The translations under genes and the position numbers were made by a program. From contig CAWBGY010000009.1 of assembly GCA_963788505.1 (NCBI GenBank), positions 62,001-126,000 on the forward strand: a stretch of DNA of 64,000 nt, in the 5' to 3' direction. Below the pieces are notes generated by a model that searched no databases, was not told where the DNA came from, and saw nothing but the letters and a program-made list of their open reading frames with translations. The DNA is from JAIQFF01 sp963788505. Lineage in GTDB: Bacteria; Acidobacteriota; Terriglobia; Terriglobales; Acidobacteriaceae. Shown piece after piece: positions 17,049 through 26,597 of this stretch. How positions within the stretch are numbered: position 1 is the first letter of the stretch; the number at the start of each line of letters is the position of its first letter.

Positions 17049-17453
17049 TTAACGATGATTCTTGCGATCAGCAACGCTTGCCTTGCGATAGGTGCGGATC
17101 AAGCCTTCCAGTTCTTGCAGCTCACTGTTCTCGATCCGCTCGTCCTCCAGCAGATTGACGAGTAGTTCGGTGCGAGACCCTCGAAAATATCGTTGGAGTA
17201 AAGACCGCAAGGAAACGCGGCTAACCTCACGGCGCTTTACTCGCGGTCGATACACAAAAGCACGACCGCGCATCGAGTGACTGACAAGCTTCTTGTTCTC
17301 CATGATGCGCAAGACGGTTTGGACTGTCTTGTAATTCAGCCGGCTATCCTCGGAGACCCGCAAAAGATCCTCGATGGTGCCTTCCTCGAGGACCCAGAGC
17401 ATCTCAAGCAAACGGAATTCCGCGGTGGTGGGTATGACAATCGGTCGGGACAA
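17049..17453 (-). CDS. BlaI/MecI/CopY-family transcriptional repressor
   Basis: The 134-residue product begins IPTTAEFRLLEMLWVLEEGTI and has the winged-helix reading LNYKTVQTVLRIMENKKLVS followed by the wing MRGRAFVYRPRVKRREVS. This is the typical BlaI/MecI N-terminal DNA-binding domain; the C-terminal helical dimerisation part (LVNLLEDERIENSELQELEGLI) is also present. The family binds TACA/TGTA-type operators as a dimer and is inactivated by proteolysis. It is the first gene of an operon with the M56 protease, and autoregulation is likely, though I found no clear operator upstream. Confidence 0.92.
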   Translation of the reverse strand: MSRPIVIPTTAEFRLLEMLWVLEEGTIEDLLRVSEDSRLNYKTVQTVLRIMENKKLVSHSMRGRAFVYRPRVKRREVSRVSLRSLLQRYFRGSRTELLVNLLEDERIENSELQELEGLIRTYRKASVADRKNHR

Positions 17454-17750
17454 TTGACCCTCGTGTAAACCTCAAAAGCGTTCTGCGGCGAGTCCCCCAT
17501 TTCAAGAGGAACAAATTTCATTCAGAAGCTTAGCAGTTCATCAAAGGGCTATCAACAGAGGCCGCCTCGTAGTGTCTCCGCGGCATACCAATAACTAGAA
17601 ATCAAAAGAAGTTTGGTATCTCGCCTTTTTTCAATGAAATAGCGACGCCTCACCAAAACCAACCCAAAATCTTCGTATCCCGTATTTCAGAAGCACCGCA
17701 TATTCCCTTCCTCGCGGGTTCGGCCATCATAACGGACGGGACGGGTTTGA

Positions 17751-17882
17751 GCGCTTCGTTTCCGCTTTGCTAAAGAGTCAGAGGTTAACGTTGTCCAGAT
17801 AGTGAGCTCGGTCCAGTTTTCATGTTTTGGTCGTATCAACTCACCAGACACGTTGGATGGAGCACAAAAAGGAGCACAATAA
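17751..17882 (+). pseudogene. possible C-terminal remnant of a site-specific integrase
   Basis: A 43-codon frame with no good start ends in SPDTLDGAQKGAQ and a TAA at 17880-17882, about 90 bases before the tRNA-Ser fragment. Its position and its orientation towards the presumed attR site are those of a tyrosine integrase tail. The peptide alone has no catalytic motif, so the assignment rests on context and on a weak impression of similar C-terminal ends; it could be chance. Confidence 0.25.
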
Positions 17883-17972
17883 TTGCCGAATGAGAGATAC
17901 TATGCTCGACTTGCAGGGTTCGGCTACGACTGTAACTATCTGAAAACGAGTGAGGGCATCGAGAACGATTCA

Positions 17973-18035
<63 letters not shown>

Positions 18036-18788
18036 GATTTATTGAAAGCCGCGCTTCGCCTGAACCCCGGTCAGTGAGCGCTATCGCGATATTTCAACGG
18101 TTGTGCCCGTAGACCCTGCCAGCCGATACTTTGTGCATGCCGACAGCTTACGTTTCGCGGTCTCGGGGGAGAGTCTCTTTGCGACTCTTCTAAGGTGCGC
18201 TCATAGCCGCCGAGGTTGCCGGCCGTCACAATTATTTGTCTGTTCTGATAAACGTGCCAGAATTTTCGTGCCGTGGGGTTGCCGGCTCGCGGATCGAATC
18301 CAACGCAAGTACCCACTCTGAACGACGGCATCCGTCGCGCTGCAGCTAACTTGAAAACCGTGATCGGAGACACGTGCTTGCGGCTTCGGAGGGGTATCCA
18401 TCCGTATGTCCGCGGGGAATCTAGTCAACCCATGTGGGACGGCTCGCGATGTAGTGCCAGCCAAAGCTGACGCTATCGCCGGGACGTAGTGGCTCAACTC
18501 TGACCATGCGCGCACAAACAAGCTCGCCTACGAGCTGATCGTGCCCTGTTCCGGGGGGCCGATCGCGATTCATTGCTCGCCCGAAGCTCTACGGATGACT
18601 GTGAATTGAGGCTTGCCGGCCGGATCGGCCGGCCTGTCTGCCTGGAACTGAAGGGAACACTGTGCGCAACTGCCTTTAGTATTTTTATACTATTCCTGTC
18701 TTCTGCCAAACACTTTAATGTGTTCGCGCACTCAACAGCGTGCGGGCGGTGTCTTCTGATGCAGGAAAAATCACAGGGCAAAGGCTTC

Positions 18789-21707
18789 ATGCGTAAGAGG
18801 GTATTCCCCGGACTATTTTTGTTTCTATTTGTCTCCGCCGTCTATCTCTATCCGTTTCCCCAGCCCAATCTGCTTTACCCCGTTGTGGTCCTGCTGCACG
18901 TAGCGGCGGGCGTGGTGGCGACCGTTCTGTTATTGATCTATCTTGTCGGACTCTTGCGGCAAGGCAATTTCATATCTCGCCTGGGCTGGCTTTTGTTGGC
19001 CGCCGGAGGGGTTTTGGGCTGTGTTCTGATCAAGGTGGGTACGGTTCGAGCCGAGCTGAACCTCCTCTACATCCATATCGGCTTGTGTCTGGTCGGGGTT
19101 GGCTTTATATCCGCGGATTGGCTGGGCAGGCACGGGTGGCTGTCGTCGGGCAAGGTTTCTGCCTTCTTGCGAACTACCGCTTGCCTGCTGGTCCTAGCTG
19201 GATTGGCAGCGGGCGGGCAATATCTGCGTACTGCTCGCTGGTTGAACAGCGCCCGCATTCAGAATCCGCTTGACTCACCACCCAGTATGAACGAGGAAGG
19301 AGACGGCTCCAATGGTCCTTTCTTCCCCAGTTCCGCGCAGGTTTATGGTGGCCAGAAAATCCCCAGCAAATTTTTCATGGAGTCGGATTCCTGCAAGCGT
19401 TGCCACCAGGACATTTACAAGCAATGGTCAAGTTCAGCGCACCACTTTTCTTCCTTCAATAACCAGTGGTACCGCAAGAGCATCGAGTACATGCAAGACA
19501 CCATAGGAACAAAGCCATCGAAATGGTGTGGAGGATGCCATGATCCGGCTGTGCTCTATGCCGGCAAGATGGACCGGCCCATCAAGGAGTTTGTGCATGC
19601 CCCGGAAGCGCAGGCTGGCCTGGGTTGCATGATGTGCCATTCCATCGCGAAAGTGAAAAGCACGATGGGGCAGGCGGACTTTTATCTGGAATACCCCAGG
19701 CTGCACGAGCTGGCGGCGAGCAAGAATCCGGTCGTCCGTTCACTTCACGACTTTTTGGTTTATCTCAATCCCGAACCACACCGCCGCGTCTTTCTGAAGC
19801 CTTTCATGCGCGACCAGACCGCCCAGTTCTGCGCGACCTGCCACAAGGTGCATCTGGATGTGCCGGTGAATCATTACCGGTGGGTTCGCGGCTTCAATGA
19901 ATACGACAACTGGCAGGCCAGCGGCGTTTCGGGATTCGGAGCGCGTTCCTTCTACTATCCGCCCAAGCCGGCCCAGTGCGCTGATTGCCACATGCCGCTT
20001 ACCCGGTCGAGCGATGCCGGCAATACGGATGGCATGGTTCATTCGCACCGTTTTCCGGGTGCCAATACCGCTGTGCCAGTGGCCAATGAAGATGGCGAGC
20101 AACTCAAAGTCGTGGAGGATTTTCTCAAGAATGACATTCTGAGCGTGGACATCTTCGCTCTCTCTCATGAGCCAACTCCACTGAAGGTAAAGCCGAACGC
20201 TTACAGTCCTTCGGAACTCTCCACGACGTTTGCGGTGGGAGAAGAATCCGAATCAAGAATTACACCGGTGAATGTAGGCGAGGTGGCTCCAGTCACAGCG
20301 CCGCTCAACCGCGTACAGCCAGTCGTGCGGCGGGGGGAGACCGTGCGTGTGGATGTGGTTGTGCGCACCAAGAAAATCGGCCACTTCTTTCCCGGCGGCA
20401 CGGTGGATGCGTTTGACGTGTGGCTCGAACTCAAGGGAACTGACGACAAGGGACAGACCGTATTTTGGAGCGGCGAGGTTGAAGACAACGGCCACGGTCC
20501 GGTCGAACCCGGCGCCCACTTCTACAAATCGCTGCAGGTGGACGAGCACGGAAACACCATCAACAAGCGCAATGCCTGGGCTACGCGCTCAGTGGTCTAT
20601 GTGCATCTGATTCCGCCCGGCGCCGCGGACACCGTTCACTACCGCATGCACATCCCGGAAAAGGCCGGGAACAAAATTACCCTCCATGCCCGTCTCTGCT
20701 ATCGCAAGTTCTCCTGGTGGAATACGCAGTTTGCCTTCGCCGGAGTTCCTGATCCCAATCAGACACCGAAACCGCAGACCACGCCGGACTTTGACGATAC
20801 CAAGTTTGCTTTCACCGGGCCCATGCAAGGTCTATCCGCTGAGAAACAGAAGATTCCTGATCTGCCGATTGAGGCCCTTGGCGAGGACACAGTCACTTTG
20901 AACGTTGCTCCTGCGAGCTCACCGCTGCCGGAACCCAAGATTGTCATGGAAAAGGACGATTGGCATCGCTGGAACGACTACGGCATTGGCCTGCTGCTGC
21001 AAGGAGACCTCAAGGCGGCACAGGCGGCGTTTGTCAAAGCCACGGAAGCGGACCCGAACAACCCGGATGGTTGGGTCAATATTGGCCGGGCGGCGGTGCA
21101 AGAAGGCGATATGGACCACGCTCGCACCGTGGTGCAGAAGGCGCTGGCGCTGAGCCCGAATTTAGCCCGGGCGCACTACGTTTATTCGCGTGTACTCCTC
21201 AGCGATGGCCGCTACGACGATACCGCCGCGGAACTGGGAAAGGTTCTGACACAATATCCCTATGACCGGGTCGTCCTCAACGACCTGGGGCACGTGCTTT
21301 TCTTGCAGCGGAAATATGCCGATGCGGTGCAGGCTCTAAATCGCGTTTTGGCGATTGATCCCGAGGATTTGAACGCACAGTACAGTCTGATGCTCTGCTA
21401 CAAGGGGTTGGGCGATGAGAAAAATGCTCACGCCCACGAGGAGAGATACCTGCGGTTCAAGGCGAACGAAGCCGCGCAGGCGATTACCGGCCCGTATCGC
21501 CGTGAGCATCCATTTGACAACAACGAACGCCAGGCCATTCACGAACATCTTTCCGTTCCCTTGCCGGCGCTCGCCTCCGGTTACGCCGAGAAGTTGGATA
21601 AGCCGGATGTCGCGCCCGGGTATCCTCCCACGGCACGTTCGGTTCACCACAAACGGCGGAATCTGGCCTACTCGAAAGCCGTCGTGCCTTCCGAGGCATC
21701 CAGGTGA
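18789..21707 (+). CDS. membrane-anchored pentahaem cytochrome c with TPR domain
   Basis: ATG 18789 (AAAGG upstream) starts a ~972-residue protein. Four membrane helices occupy the first ~150 residues (for example LYPVVVLLHVAAGVVATVLL). The exported part has five CxxCH haem-binding motifs: CKRCH (~202), CGGCH (~247), CMMCH (~280), CATCH (~348) and CADCH (~397). A beta-rich region follows (~500-700), then at least four TPR units (~720-880; WNDYGIGLLLQGDLKAAQAAF, VNIGRAAVQEGDMDHARTV). It should transfer electrons outside the cytoplasmic membrane; partner and substrate are unknown. Its stop overlaps the start of the FG-GAP gene (TGATG), so the two are translationally coupled. Confidence 0.88.
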   Translation: MRKRVFPGLFLFLFVSAVYLYPFPQPNLLYPVVVLLHVAAGVVATVLLLIYLVGLLRQGNFISRLGWLLLAAGGVLGCVLIKVGTVRAELNLLYIHIGLCLVGVGFISADWLGRHGWLSSGKVSAFLRTTACLLVLAGLAAGGQYLRTARWLNSARIQNPLDSPPSMNEEGDGSNGPFFPSSAQVYGGQKIPSKFFMESDSCKRCHQDIYKQWSSSAHHFSSFNNQWYRKSIEYMQDTIGTKPSKWCGGCHDPAVLYAGKMDRPIKEFVHAPEAQAGLGCMMCHSIAKVKSTMGQADFYLEYPRLHELAASKNPVVRSLHDFLVYLNPEPHRRVFLKPFMRDQTAQFCATCHKVHLDVPVNHYRWVRGFNEYDNWQASGVSGFGARSFYYPPKPAQCADCHMPLTRSSDAGNTDGMVHSHRFPGANTAVPVANEDGEQLKVVEDFLKNDILSVDIFALSHEPTPLKVKPNAYSPSELSTTFAVGEESESRITPVNVGEVAPVTAPLNRVQPVVRRGETVRVDVVVRTKKIGHFFPGGTVDAFDVWLELKGTDDKGQTVFWSGEVEDNGHGPVEPGAHFYKSLQVDEHGNTINKRNAWATRSVVYVHLIPPGAADTVHYRMHIPEKAGNKITLHARLCYRKFSWWNTQFAFAGVPDPNQTPKPQTTPDFDDTKFAFTGPMQGLSAEKQKIPDLPIEALGEDTVTLNVAPASSPLPEPKIVMEKDDWHRWNDYGIGLLLQGDLKAAQAAFVKATEADPNNPDGWVNIGRAAVQEGDMDHARTVVQKALALSPNLARAHYVYSRVLLSDGRYDDTAAELGKVLTQYPYDRVVLNDLGHVLFLQRKYADAVQALNRVLAIDPEDLNAQYSLMLCYKGLGDEKNAHAHEERYLRFKANEAAQAITGPYRREHPFDNNERQAIHEHLSVPLPALASGYAEKLDKPDVAPGYPPTARSVHHKRRNLAYSKAVVPSEASR

Positions 21708-23407
21708 TGCACAAAATCACAAACTGTCTGCTCGCATTGCTGCTGCTGGTTCTGGTGGTTCCGTTTTCCGCCGCGCAGCAAATCCGCTTTCGTGAGATCA
21801 CAAATCAGGCTGGTCTTCGTTTTCGCCACAACCCCGGCGCTTTTGGAAACAAATACCTTCCAGAAACCATGGGGCCGGGTTGCGCGTTCCTGGACTACGA
21901 CAATGACGGCTGGCCCGACATTTTGCTGCTCAACGGCCAGAACTGGCCTGGTCATCCCGGGCCGGTCACGACGCTCAAGCTGTACCGTAATAACCACAAT
22001 GGCACGTTTACCGATGTCACGGCGAAAGCGGGCCTGGCAATTTCCATGTTCGGACTGGGAGTTGCCATCGGGGACTATGACAATGACGGCTATGACGATA
22101 TCTTCATCACCGCCGTCGGCCAAAGCCATCTTTTTCACAACAATGGCAATGGCACATTTACGGACGTAACAAAATCTGCGGGGCTCTGGGGACCGAATGA
22201 ATTTTCCACCAGCGCTGCGTGGCTGGACTATGATCGCGACGGCAAACTCGACCTAGTTGTTGCCAACTACGTGCAATGGTCCATCAAGGGCGATCTGTTC
22301 TGTACGCTGGATGGAACCCACAAGTCCTACTGTACGCCGGAGTCGTATAAAGGAACCTCGGTACGCCTCTGGCACAATCTGGGCGGTGGAAAGTTCGAAG
22401 ATGTTACACAGAAGGCCAAGCTCTATGATCCGACCTCCAAGAGCCTGGGTATAGCGGTCATGGATTTCAACAGCGATGGATGGCCCGACATCTTCATCGC
22501 GAATGATACTCAACCCAACAAGCTGTACCTCAACAAGCAGAACGGGACTTTTGAGGAGACCGCGGTTTCAGCCGGAGTGGGATTCAGCGAAAATGGCGTG
22601 GCCCGAGCCGGAATGGGCGTGGACGCAGCCGACTACGACCGTTCCGGGCGCCCCAGCCTCATCATCACCAACTTTGCCAATCAAATGCTTTCTCTCTATC
22701 ACAATGAAGGCAACGGACTGTTCGTCGATGAAGCTCCGCAGTCCGAGGTTGGACGTGCTTCGCTGATCACTCTCGGTTTTGGCTGCTTCTTCTTCGACTA
22801 TGACAACGACGGCTGGCCCGATATCCTGGTCGCTGACGGCCATATCGAAAACCAGATCGAGGAAGTGCAAAAGCGGGTAAAGTTCGCCGAGCCGCCGCAT
22901 GTATTTCGCAATCTCGGCGGTGGCAAATTCGAGGAAGTGACGGATTCCCTCGGCGTAGACTTCGCCAGCCCGAAGGTAGCGCGCGGGGCAGCATACGCGG
23001 ACATCAATAATGACGGTTTTCTTGACATCCTGATCACGACTAACGGCGGCCCCGCGCACCTTTTCCAGAGTGAGGGGGGAACAAACCATAGCTTACGTAT
23101 CAAGCTCATCGGCACAAAGTCCAATCGCGATGGCATTGGTTCGCTCGTGCACGTGACGGCGGGGAAGGATGCGGAATCGAAGCTACTGCACAGCGGTAGC
23201 AGCTACCTTTCGCAGAACGAACTCGTCCTTACCTTCGGCCTGGGGCTGCATACCAAGGCGGAGTCGGTTGACGTGTTCTGGCCCAGTGGACAGGTAGACA
23301 AACTTGCCAATGTGAATGCCGGACAGACCATTACGGTGCAAGAAGGCAAGGGAATCGTCGAAGCGAAACCTTACCTCAAGCCTGCGGTGTCCGTGGCACG
23401 CAAATAA
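21707..23407 (+). CDS. exported FG-GAP/VCBS propeller protein with ASPIC/UnbV domain (CRTAC1-like)
   Basis: ATG 21707 overlaps the stop of the cytochrome gene; GTG 21704 is a minor alternative. A signal peptide (NCLLALLLLVLVVPFSAAQ) is followed by repeated calcium-binding loops of FG-GAP type: DYDNDGWPDIL, DYDNDGYDDIF, DYDRDGKLDLV, DFNSDGWPDIF, DYDNDGWPDIL, DINNDGFLDIL, forming an integrin-like seven-bladed propeller. The last ~100 residues are the ASPIC/UnbV domain (NRDGIGSLVHVTAG, HSGSSYLSQNELVLTFGLG, VDVFWPSGQVDKL). The family is extracellular or periplasmic; its job is unknown. Strict coupling to the multihaem cytochrome suggests a complex. Confidence 0.92.
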   Translation: MHKITNCLLALLLLVLVVPFSAAQQIRFREITNQAGLRFRHNPGAFGNKYLPETMGPGCAFLDYDNDGWPDILLLNGQNWPGHPGPVTTLKLYRNNHNGTFTDVTAKAGLAISMFGLGVAIGDYDNDGYDDIFITAVGQSHLFHNNGNGTFTDVTKSAGLWGPNEFSTSAAWLDYDRDGKLDLVVANYVQWSIKGDLFCTLDGTHKSYCTPESYKGTSVRLWHNLGGGKFEDVTQKAKLYDPTSKSLGIAVMDFNSDGWPDIFIANDTQPNKLYLNKQNGTFEETAVSAGVGFSENGVARAGMGVDAADYDRSGRPSLIITNFANQMLSLYHNEGNGLFVDEAPQSEVGRASLITLGFGCFFFDYDNDGWPDILVADGHIENQIEEVQKRVKFAEPPHVFRNLGGGKFEEVTDSLGVDFASPKVARGAAYADINNDGFLDILITTNGGPAHLFQSEGGTNHSLRIKLIGTKSNRDGIGSLVHVTAGKDAESKLLHSGSSYLSQNELVLTFGLGLHTKAESVDVFWPSGQVDKLANVNAGQTITVQEGKGIVEAKPYLKPAVSVARK

Positions 23408-23460
23408 TCACCCTGCCGGGCGGTTGTTTCGCGGCGGTAACATTGATTCAAAATCCTGAC

Positions 23461-23502
23461 GGGACGGGTGGCCCACTCAAGCCCGGTTTTGGCTTGAGTG
23501 GG
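23461..23502 (+). repeat. REP-type palindromic repeat, first copy
   Basis: This is a hairpin with a perfect 12-base stem, CCCACTCAAGCC (23472-23483) and GGCTTGAGTGGG (23491-23502), preceded by GGGACGGGTGG. An almost identical copy in opposite orientation lies at 23702-23744. It may also act as a terminator-like structure after the FG-GAP gene. Confidence 0.85.
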
Positions 23503-23539
23503 GGATGTTCACAGGTCAGCAGTCAAAGTCATTTCGTCA

Positions 23540-23757
23540 CATCCAAGGTGAAGCAGGGTTATGCGATCGTCCAAAGGAGTGGCAGTGGAGCAGCTTTCTC
23601 CACTATGCCACCGGCTCTGAAGGACGAGTGGAGATCGAGTCGGAATGGACGGAGCGAAAACGCGAACGAGCGGCGGGAATACTCAGTCCAGCCGTCGAAC
23701 TGGCCCACTCAAGCCAAACCGGGCTTGAGTGGGCCACCCGTCCCTTTCCCATCGTGA
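23540..23757 (+). pseudogene. C-terminal remnant of a REP-associated tyrosine transposase (RAYT)
   Basis: One frame reads GEAGLCDRPKEWQWSSFLHY, then ATGSEGRVEIESEWTERKRE. This is the usual C-terminal end of Y1-type RAYT proteins (GLV-PEWWSSFRHYATGE). The N-terminal HUH domain with its catalytic Tyr is missing, so the gene is dead. The remnant is framed by two inverted REP copies, the usual RAYT/REP organisation. The 5' limit is approximate because the sequence upstream of 23540 no longer reads as RAYT. Confidence 0.7.
23702..23744 (-). repeat. REP-type palindromic repeat, second (inverted) copy
   Basis: This is the reverse complement of the copy at 23461-23502 apart from one fewer A in the loop, with the same 12-base stem. 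It lies 14 bases before the katG stop codon and may help terminate katG transcription. Confidence 0.85.
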
Positions 23758-26037
23758 TCAGGCCACCTCGAAGCGATCATGGTCCATCACCTTGGTCCAT
23801 GCTGCCACGAAGTCCTTCACAAACTTCTCCTTCGAGTCCGAGGATGCATAGACCTCCGCGAGGGCACGCAGCTGCGAGTGCGAACCGAAGATCAGGTCAA
23901 CGCGGGTGCCAGTCCACTTGACCTGGTTCGTTTTCCGGTCGCGCCCCTCGTACACGGCGCCGGAGCCGTTGGATTCATTGGACGGCTGCCATTGCGTGCG
24001 CATGTCGAGCAGGTTGACGAAGAAGTCGTTGGTCAGCGTGCCGGGCTTCTGAGTGAAGACACCATGCTTCGAGTTGCCGGTATTCGCACCCAGCACGCGC
24101 ATGCCACCGACGAGGACCGTCATCTCCGGCGCCGTCAGCCTCAGCAACTGCGCCTTATCCACCAACATCTCCTCAGGCGACAGGCGCTGCTTGCCGTGGA
24201 CATAGTTGCGGAACCCATCGGCTCTCGGTTCGAGCGGTTCGAAGGATTCGACGTCGGTTTGTTCCTGCGACGCGTCCATGCGCCCTGGCTTGAAGGGGAT
24301 CTTCACGTCGGTTCCGGCGTCTTTCGCGGCTTTCTCGATCGCCACATCGCCGCCGAGAACGATCAGGTCGGCCAGCGAGACCTTCTTCCCGCCAGATTGT
24401 GAAGCGTTGAACTCCTTTTGGATCGCTTCGAGCTTCTTTAGCACCTTCGCCAGTTCAGCCGGCTGGTTGACTTCCCAGTCCTTTTGCGGCGCGAGGCGAA
24501 CGCGCGCGCCGTTCGCTCCGCCGCGCTTATCCGAGCCGCGGAACGTTGACGCCGACGCCCAGGCAGTCGAGACCAACTGGGAAACGGACAGGCCAGACGC
24601 GAGGATTTTCGCCTTCAGAGCGGCAATGTCCTGTTCCCCGATCAGTGGATGGTTCACGGCGGGGATGGGGTCTTGCCAGGGCAGGTGCTCCTTCGGAACG
24701 AGCGGGCCGAGATAACGTACGATCGGGCCCATGTCGCGGTGCGTCAACTTGAACCACGCCCGGGCAAACGCGTCTGCGAACTGGTCCGGATGCTCGTAGA
24801 AGCGCCGTGAAATCTTTTCGTAAGCAGGGTCGAACCGCAACGAGAGGTCCGTGGTCAGCATGGTTGGCGCGTGACGCTTTGCGGGATCGTGCGCGTCCGG
24901 CACGGTACCGTTGCCGGCGCCATTTTTCGGCGTCCACTGATGCGCACCGGCCGGACTCTTGGTGAGTTCCCATTCGTAGCTGAACAGGTTGTTGAAGAAG
25001 TTGTTGCTCCACTTGGTGGGCGTTTGGGTCCAAGTGACTTCCAGACCGCTGCCGATGGTGTCAGCACCACAACCCTTACCGAATTTATTCTTCCACCCGA
25101 GGCCCTGGTCCTGAATATCGGCACCTTCTGGTTCGGGGCCCACGTAGTCAGCGGGAACGGCGGCGCCGTGGGTCTTTCCGAAGCTATGCCCGCCGGCAAT
25201 CAGTGCGACCGTCTCTTCGTCGTTCATGGCCATGCGCTTGAACGTTTCGCGAATGTCCTTGCCCGCCGCAACCGGATCGGGCTTTCCGTTGGGCCCTTCC
25301 GGGTTCACGTAAATCAGACCCATTTGCACGGCCGCCAGAGGATTCGCGAGATCACGATCGCCGCTGTAGCGCTCGTCCGCCAGCCACGTGCCTTCCGGAC
25401 CCCAGTAGATGTCCTCTTCGGGCTCCCATGTGTCTTCGCGCCCACCGCCGAAACCGAACGTCTTGAATCCCATATCCTCGAGGGCGACGTTGCCGGCGAG
25501 AATCATCAAGTCGGCCCACGAGATCTTGCGGCCGTATTTCTGCTTGATCGGCCAGAGCAACCGACGCGCCTTGTCGAGGTTCACGTTGTCGGGCCAGCTA
25601 TTCAGCGGTGCGAAGCGCTGCTGCCCGGCTCCGGCGCCGCCGCGGCCATCGCCGATGCGGTAAGTGCCGGCACTGTGCCACGCCATGCGGATGAACAGCC
25701 CTCCGTAGTGCCCGAAGTCGGCGGGCCACCAATCCTGCGAGTCGGTCATGAGCGCATGCAGGTCTTTGACCACGGCATTCAGATCAAGACTCTTGAATTC
25801 CTTGGCGTAGTCGAACTCCTTACCCATCGGATCAGACAGTTCTGAGTGCTGGTGCAGGACCCTCAGGTTCACCTGATTGGGCCACCAGTCGCGGTTCGTG
25901 GGGGTGGAGGCTCCGTGGTTGAACGGGCACTTGGATTCGGTTGACGTGTTCTTGCCCTGATCTTTGACCTGAACTTCGGGAGAAACCGTCCCCGATGAAG
26001 AGGCAAGTGTGTTTTCCATATGTTTTGTGTTTTCCAT
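23758..26037 (-). CDS. katG: catalase-peroxidase
   Basis: ATG 26037 is preceded by AAAGGAAG. The 759-residue product is a full-length, two-domain KatG. The distal haem site MAWHSAGTYRIGDGRGG holds the Trp and His of the active site, and the Tyr of LIYVNPEGPNG is the Trp-Tyr-Met crosslink Tyr. The proximal site follows in ALIAGGHSFGKTHGA, and the C-terminal, haem-less domain repeats the peroxidase fold. It converts H2O2 to water and oxygen and acts as a peroxidase in the cytoplasm. A Fur-family regulator is encoded just upstream on the same strand, and a dyad lies in its leader, so peroxide control is likely. The tandem MENTKHMENT start is odd but harmless. Confidence 0.97.
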   Translation of the reverse strand: MENTKHMENTLASSSGTVSPEVQVKDQGKNTSTESKCPFNHGASTPTNRDWWPNQVNLRVLHQHSELSDPMGKEFDYAKEFKSLDLNAVVKDLHALMTDSQDWWPADFGHYGGLFIRMAWHSAGTYRIGDGRGGAGAGQQRFAPLNSWPDNVNLDKARRLLWPIKQKYGRKISWADLMILAGNVALEDMGFKTFGFGGGREDTWEPEEDIYWGPEGTWLADERYSGDRDLANPLAAVQMGLIYVNPEGPNGKPDPVAAGKDIRETFKRMAMNDEETVALIAGGHSFGKTHGAAVPADYVGPEPEGADIQDQGLGWKNKFGKGCGADTIGSGLEVTWTQTPTKWSNNFFNNLFSYEWELTKSPAGAHQWTPKNGAGNGTVPDAHDPAKRHAPTMLTTDLSLRFDPAYEKISRRFYEHPDQFADAFARAWFKLTHRDMGPIVRYLGPLVPKEHLPWQDPIPAVNHPLIGEQDIAALKAKILASGLSVSQLVSTAWASASTFRGSDKRGGANGARVRLAPQKDWEVNQPAELAKVLKKLEAIQKEFNASQSGGKKVSLADLIVLGGDVAIEKAAKDAGTDVKIPFKPGRMDASQEQTDVESFEPLEPRADGFRNYVHGKQRLSPEEMLVDKAQLLRLTAPEMTVLVGGMRVLGANTGNSKHGVFTQKPGTLTNDFFVNLLDMRTQWQPSNESNGSGAVYEGRDRKTNQVKWTGTRVDLIFGSHSQLRALAEVYASSDSKEKFVKDFVAAWTKVMDHDRFEVA

Positions 26038-26047
26038 ATATTCTTCC

Positions 26048-26063
26048 TTTGAATTAGTTCAAA
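26048..26063. promoter_or_regulatory. candidate Fur/PerR operator before katG
   Basis: The palindrome TTTGAATTAGTTCAAA has perfect six-base arms and a four-base spacer. It lies 11 bases before the katG start codon and overlaps its ribosome-binding region. Position and AT-richness suit an operator for the adjacent Fur-family repressor. No experimental motif for this regulator is known to me. Confidence 0.45.
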
Positions 26064-26166
26064 ACTGTGATGATCTACGAACCCATCAGACTGCGGTTCG
26101 CACATTCAGGTGCCGAACGCGCTTTCCCGATCGGCTTGTCCAAAAAGTTTCTACACATCTCCAGAC

Positions 26167-26595
26167 TTAACGGGAAGCACGCGGCGCGCACTTCGTGCAG
26201 AGCCCCCGGAAAATGAGTTCGCATTCGCGAACAATTCGCTTTCCCAGAGAACGCGAGGCAGGCCTGGGCACGTCGTACCACTCCACGTCCTCAACCTTGC
26301 CGCAGCGGTCGCAGATGAAGTGGTGGTGGCGCATGCCTTGCAGATCGAATCGTGCGGCACGGCCCTCAACGGCCACTTCACGCACCAGACCCGCTTCCAC
26401 CAGGTCCCGCAGATTGTTATAAGTGGTGGCCCTCGACGAGCGCGGATCCACCCGATTCACAGCTTCGAAGATTTCCGCCGCCGTGGGATGCCGGTTGTGT
26501 TCCATCAGGAATGCCATCACGGCGTAGCGCTGAGGAGTGCACCGCAACCCGCTGCTTTCCAACGACCGTTTAATCGCCTCGGCGTCCATGACCAA
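26167..26595 (-). CDS. Fur/PerR-family metal-dependent repressor
   Basis: The 142-residue product (Met at 26589 is the better start; TTG 26595 is possible) has the Fur winged helix (LRCTPQRYAVMAFL, HPTAAEIFEAV, SSRATTYNNLRDLVEAGLV) and the dimerisation/metal domain with RHHHFICDRCGKVEDVEW. A second Cys pair sits at the end (CTKC), giving a structural zinc site. The HHH and following residues supply the regulatory metal site. Adjacency to katG and the family type make a PerR-like peroxide sensor the likely role, but Fur or Zur activity cannot be excluded from sequence. It is 129 bases upstream of katG on the same strand. Confidence 0.9.
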   Translation of the reverse strand: MVMDAEAIKRSLESSGLRCTPQRYAVMAFLMEHNRHPTAAEIFEAVNRVDPRSSRATTYNNLRDLVEAGLVREVAVEGRAARFDLQGMRHHHFICDRCGKVEDVEWYDVPRPASRSLGKRIVRECELIFRGLCTKCAPRASR

Positions 26596-26597
26596 TA

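Noticed and set aside
18071..18373. A minus-strand frame with a protein-like patch (KFWHVYQNRQIIVTAGNLGG).
   Set aside because: The rest is low-quality, no ribosome site is seen, and I cannot match it to any family; it may be a fragment but is not supported.
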